A DNA stretch of 64,000 bases from Mesaphorura yosii. Taxonomy: Eukaryota; Arthropoda; Collembola; Poduromorpha; Tullbergiidae. Within the stretch, counting starts at the first letter, position 1. Each line of letters opens with the position of its first letter. Location of the stretch: NCBI GenBank assembly GCA_009869945.1, contig WIXG01000280.1, forward strand, positions 1 to 64,000, written 5' to 3'. The position numbers were made by a program, and so were the translations under genes. The notes beneath the pieces were generated by a model. The model saw only the letters and a list, made by a program, of their open reading frames with translations. It was not told the DNA's origin and ran no database searches. Below, one piece after another: positions 59,601 to 64,000 of the stretch.

Positions 59601-62600
59601 TCAATACATTGTCGAGGTTTGTGTGAACTGAGTGCGTTTTGCCTGCGTTTATGGAATTCCCGCAATAAATGCTTGCTTTCTTGCTCGGTGCTTAGTTTTA
59701 AGGGATTAAGCTTCTGGCATTCTGGGTCGGGCGCGGGCAACTGTTTCAAAGAAAGTTTAACAAAACGGAGCGCGTAGAACTGAAGCGTACGCGAACGCGT
59801 ACATTCATCTTCATCCAGATCGCGAATCGTGAGACTGAGACTGAGACGGAGGTAGAGAGAATAGAAGAGAGAGAGGAGAGTAATACATCATTCTCGGGCC
59901 CAGACCCTCTTGCAAGTTGCAAGCAGCACGTACACTGTAAAGGGGTCCAAAGAAATCGAAAGAGAAAGTAGTAAATAAAAGGATGAAATGTTTTAAAAAG
60001 AAGCAGGGAAGGCAATGCAAGCCCAAGCCAGCCAGCAGCCAGGAAATAAACTAAAGGAGAAAGAAAAGCAGTGGCAGCAGCACCGAGCTTGGCTGGCCTG
60101 GCCAGTCAACTAGAATAAAGAAAGAAAGCATTGAGGCAAGGACGAGTACGGGTACGGGCACGGGAATTGGCGTGATCCGGTAAGCAGATCATACGAAAAG
60201 ACGAGGCGAGGGAGCAGAATGCAGAAGCAACGAGCGCTGCGCTGCAGCAACATCCAAATTTCCATTTCAATACACCACATTCAGTGTTATTATTGGCGCA
60301 AATGACATGTTCAACTTTTTCACAGCTCAAAACTGTAACAAGTCGTAACAACACTCGTGTGGCGTGTGTCATGAAGAAAGTAGAGAAAGTTCGACTTAGG
60401 AGTTGGGAACTTGAAGTTTCGGTATTCGGTTCTCAGTAATGGAAGCCTAGTTTAAAACACTTCAGAACTCACAATTCACAACTCGTGAGTTGCGGAAAGC
60501 GGAATACTCAATCAGACAAGGCACAGGGAGAAAGTCAATCGGTAATCCATAAAAATATGGGCAGAGAAAGTCGTGTTATTTATTAGCACTCCTGCCCGGG
60601 ATCGCTGACCGAGCCTAGCAGTTTTGCACGGGGCTGCGGTTAAATTAGATGGCGAGAAGCCCAGAAAGTGAAAGTCGGAAACTTTTTCACCCAATATACA
60701 AAGACAACACCCAATTTCTTCTAGACTTTCTCCAATAAATACGGACGGCTCAAATTTATTTTGCCGAGCCAGGAGAAGATGAACGACGACGGGAAATCTG
60801 AAGCTTAGGAGAAAGTTGTGCACAGTAGAAAGTCGCGGATCGCGAATTGCGTATCGCGGATGATGAAGAAGACCTGCAAAAGTTTGGGATTAGTAAAAAT
60901 ACGTCAGTTTAAGCGTAGGAGAAAGTAGAGAAAGTTCTCGTTGAGAGGAGAAAATAAGATTCACGTCTGTGCGTGGGATTTGCCACTCATTTCGAGAATG
61001 TACGCAAATACAGCAAGCAAGCAGCAAAATTTAATTCAGTCGGCTGCTGCTCCTGCTGCTGTCTTTCTTCCGAGTTCGTGGTGGCTTCACATTAATGTTT
61101 ACCAAGTCTTTTGAATCTACTTGAAAGAATCCTCATTTGCGAAATGAGGTACGCTTCTTTTTCGCTTCGGTTTAGCTTTTGTTTTAGCCGCATACTCGTA
61201 CTAAAAATAATCCGAAAAGATTTGGCTTTGCTCAAAATTCATTTAGCGAGCTATCTGCTGCTGCTCATCAATCACGTGCTTCGTGTGTTCAGTAAACAAA
61301 CACGCGAATTTGCGAACTTCTGAAATGAAAATGAAGTTGGGGAATTTGAGCCAGATTTAAAAATTCATTAAAATAGGCATCCTCGTCGGGATCGGAAATC
61401 CTTCCCAATTTTTGCAAATGTAAATGTATTAATTCAATGCCGATTAAATTAGCGTACTGCGTGCTGCGTTCGCACGCCCATGAATGAAAAGGTGAAAGTT
61501 TATGTTTACGCTTTGGCTTTCACAAACTTTCGCCATGCAGAACGCGTTCTCCATGGCCCAACGTAGCGCAGAGCATTGATGAGGGAGTATCTATAATTAA
61601 GTTTCAACTTGTTATTAAATGACTCTGTTTTATGCACAACTTTCACTTTGCCACGCCAAACTTTCACCTCCTGCCTGGCTCAGCGCGTGCCATTTCGCAA
61701 TTTATTAGCCTCAGTTCCGCTCCACCGGCAGGCAGGCAGGCTTGAGTTACGCAAATAAATATTTGCTTTGCGAATATTTATCATCATCAACTGCTCAGGC
61801 ACGCGGGTGGGATTCGCTGGCTCGACCCACACGTCAGCCATTACAACGAGAGCAATTGAAATGGTTAATTAAGTTCTGAGCAAAGAGAAAGCACAAATGC
61901 GGCGATGAGGCGATGCGCCACTGTTCGTTCGGCATCCAATACAAAATGCGTAATGTGAAAGCGAAATACGAGTCATTTATATTCTAATCTTGACTTTACA
62001 ATAATTTAAACGTAACCACGAACAACGGGCCTGATACTAAAACACAGGCTGGCTGCTGCGCGCAATAAAAGCACGCGAAATGAGATGAAACTTTCTGCAC
62101 TCCACATGCAGCCAGGCAGGCATTTACCGAGTTTATCTCTCGTAATGTAATCAGGACGACAAAACCAACCAAACCAGAGCAGGCCAGGCAGGGTGTAATA
62201 TAAATGAGTCTTGTGTCTTTGCCTGTGCCTGCCTTTGCTTTCGCCGTGTTGTGTGTACATCAGCTTGAATTATGCTTACAGTTTAAATTCGCATTCAGGC
62301 ATTCGTATGCACATTCATTCAAGATTGTACGGGTAATAAATGAGAACGGATGACACGTCGACCCGCGACTGCGACTGAGAATTGAGGACGGAGTGACAAT
62401 GAAGCGGGAGATACATCAAAGTGACATATTTATAATTATACGACAGCGTACACGCAGCGTACAGCGACTCCGACCATTCTAGCCATACGATTCTAGCCAA
62501 CCAACTTCATATAATTACTACATAATTAAAGTGAATGCAGAGCCGAGACACGAATTGCCAAGAAGACGTTTCTGTTGCTACTCTGCTTTTGCTTTCTTTG

Positions 62601-64000
62601 ACAAGATGGGCCAGCGACGCATCGACCGATGGCAGACGACAGACTTTCTCTTTCTTCGCTAATTCAGTGTGAATTTCTTTTCGACGCGGTACGGCGCGGG
62701 TTTTCTTTGATGTCTCCGGCACGCGACACGCGACGAGCGACACGCTAAGCAATGACCGCGACGGCGATGACAAGTTGGCGATCTTCGCTCGCCCACGCCA
62801 CGCTGCAGGATTGCAAAATCTCCAGTGCGATTGCGATGAGTGCGATCATGAAAATCATGATCATGGCTCGGCTGGGCAGGCAACGCAGAGACAAAGCACA
62901 ATGCACTTTGTTTAATGTCGTCCATTTCCTCTCTTCAGCGCAGCAGTCAGGCCATATTTTAATGATAATGGCAAATGTTTGTATTTCATTCCCGCATGGA
63001 GGCCGGCTGCTTCGTTTACAGTTCCACAACCCATTATTGCCATCGCCATCGCTGGAATTGCCTGAAGGGCTCCTCTCCTCTCCTCACGCCTATGCTACTC
63101 AGGCGCGGGCGAGAAATTTTGTTTTAGTAGACGGACGCAATAACGCATTGCTACTAAGTATTAAGTATTCATATCAGACCGCTGTTACTTCGCGAAACAA
63201 AAAGTCGACTACACACGCGTTTTTTAACAGGCTGGACTTTCCTTGGCATTTTGCTCGAGTGCGTTGCAAACTCATCTACCTTTTTATTTTGTATTCCCCA
63301 AAGCAATACTCAAACTGTAATGCGTTAAGTTGAGATGCGATGCGATGCGAGCCGTTTGCCATTACGAACGACCATGCCCAACATAAAGATTTTATGCCGC
63401 TCTCGCCGCGCCGTCAACAAAGTGGTACACAAAATTCGCATTACGAATTACGACCAGGAATTTCACTTTTTGCACGCCAAACTTTTTTAATTCCAGTCCG
63501 AAATGCGAAATGCGATACGCCAAATCGCAGAAATCAAACAGGCAATAAAATCAAGTCGGAAAGTCGGAAGCGAAGCCAGTCGAACAATTCAGGCAAAAGT
63601 TCGCGGGCAAAGTCGTAAAATTTGCGAAATGTGCACAGTGCACAGGGAAATAAAATATGAATCACGATCAAAATCACGAACTCATGAAGCACGAAGCGAT
63701 GCGATGCAAAATAGAAATTGAGACGCTATTAAAACGACAACGACAAACGAGCTCTGGCGAACAAAATTTCTGAGTCAGAGGAGAGTCTCGACAGCTGCTG
63801 CTGTTTAGAGTTTAGTAGAAAACTTGCTATTGTCGAGCAGTCGAACATTGGAGCCTAAAAACAATGGAGTCATTCAAATCTGGGCCGCGTCATGTCGTGC
63901 CATGTCAGGCGTCAATCTGTTCGAATTTCCCCTCGTTATTATCTTCACAAAATAGTTTCACTTTTTGAAATTACTTTCACACTCTCACGCCGGACTTTTT
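56620..64000. other. Probable first intron of the signal-peptide gene
   Basis: Noncoding DNA with the same recurring short words as the rest of the gene-poor domain and, at 60376-60935, a dense cluster of GAAAGT hexamers. No exon with domain content, no RNA gene and no intact mobile element was seen. Confidence 0.4.
60376..60935. promoter_or_regulatory. Cluster of GAAAGT hexamers, candidate regulatory element
   Basis: Eleven copies of GAAAGT or its complement occur in 560 bp: starts at 60376, 60385, 60530, 60566, 60664, 60670, 60811, 60828, 60921, 60930 on plus and ACTTTC at 60725. Uniform base use would give about 0.3. One direct pair (60664-60675) forms GAAAGTGAAAGT, which resembles the Blimp-1/PRDM1 and IRF-type element. 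Whether it binds anything is unknown; it may be a low-complexity bias. Confidence 0.3.

Overview
The window is nuclear DNA of an animal, most probably an arthropod. Genes are split by short GT-AG introns (about 60-110 bp), use AATAAA poly(A) signals and TCAGT-type initiators. The recognisable families are an arthropod gustatory receptor ending in the TYhhhhhQF signature, a Dpr-type two-immunoglobulin neuronal surface protein, a clan-2 cytochrome P450 and an animal receptor tyrosine kinase. The family mix would fit a springtail or another non-insect hexapod, but that is an inference and no species can be named from the sequence.

The left end (1-16.5 kb) is gene-dense. In order: a proline-rich protein ending in a WH2-connector-acidic (WCA/VCA) actin-nucleation module (146-2118, +, three exons); a convergent intronless secreted basic protein (2463-3413, -); a complete six-exon microsomal P450 with a textbook CCAAT/TATA/initiator promoter (4931-7080, +); a 3.3-kb decayed stretch containing a frameshifted Mutator-like transposase remnant (about 9190-9907, -); a receptor tyrosine kinase whose visible ectodomain is two identically spaced cystine-knot-like modules (10439-11932, +), with a P450 tail fragment in its 3' untranslated region; a four-exon gustatory receptor (12454-14069, +); a decayed coding remnant (14258-about 14890, -); and a three-exon SLC35G/EamA-type transporter (15096-16507, -).

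The remaining 47 kb is gene-poor. It begins with the two Ig exons of a Dpr-like gene (18560-19655, -) whose 5' exons were not found with confidence. Long noncoding DNA follows, rich in simple words such as GAAAGT/ACTTTC, CAGG/CCTG runs and TTCGCA-like motifs. Two compact genes sit in it: a UBE2J2-like ubiquitin-conjugating enzyme without its usual membrane tail (40564-41517, -) and a glycine-rich secreted repeat protein (45627-46431, +). At 56553-56619 (+) a lone signal-peptide exon with a perfect splice donor starts another gene whose remaining exons must lie beyond 64000 or be unrecognised.

The genes do not form a pathway. The most notable items are the kinase with cystine-knot-like ectodomain modules, the P450 duplicate tail embedded in that kinase transcript, the WCA protein without a visible WH1 or GTPase-binding domain, and a dense GAAAGT cluster at 60.4-60.9 kb.
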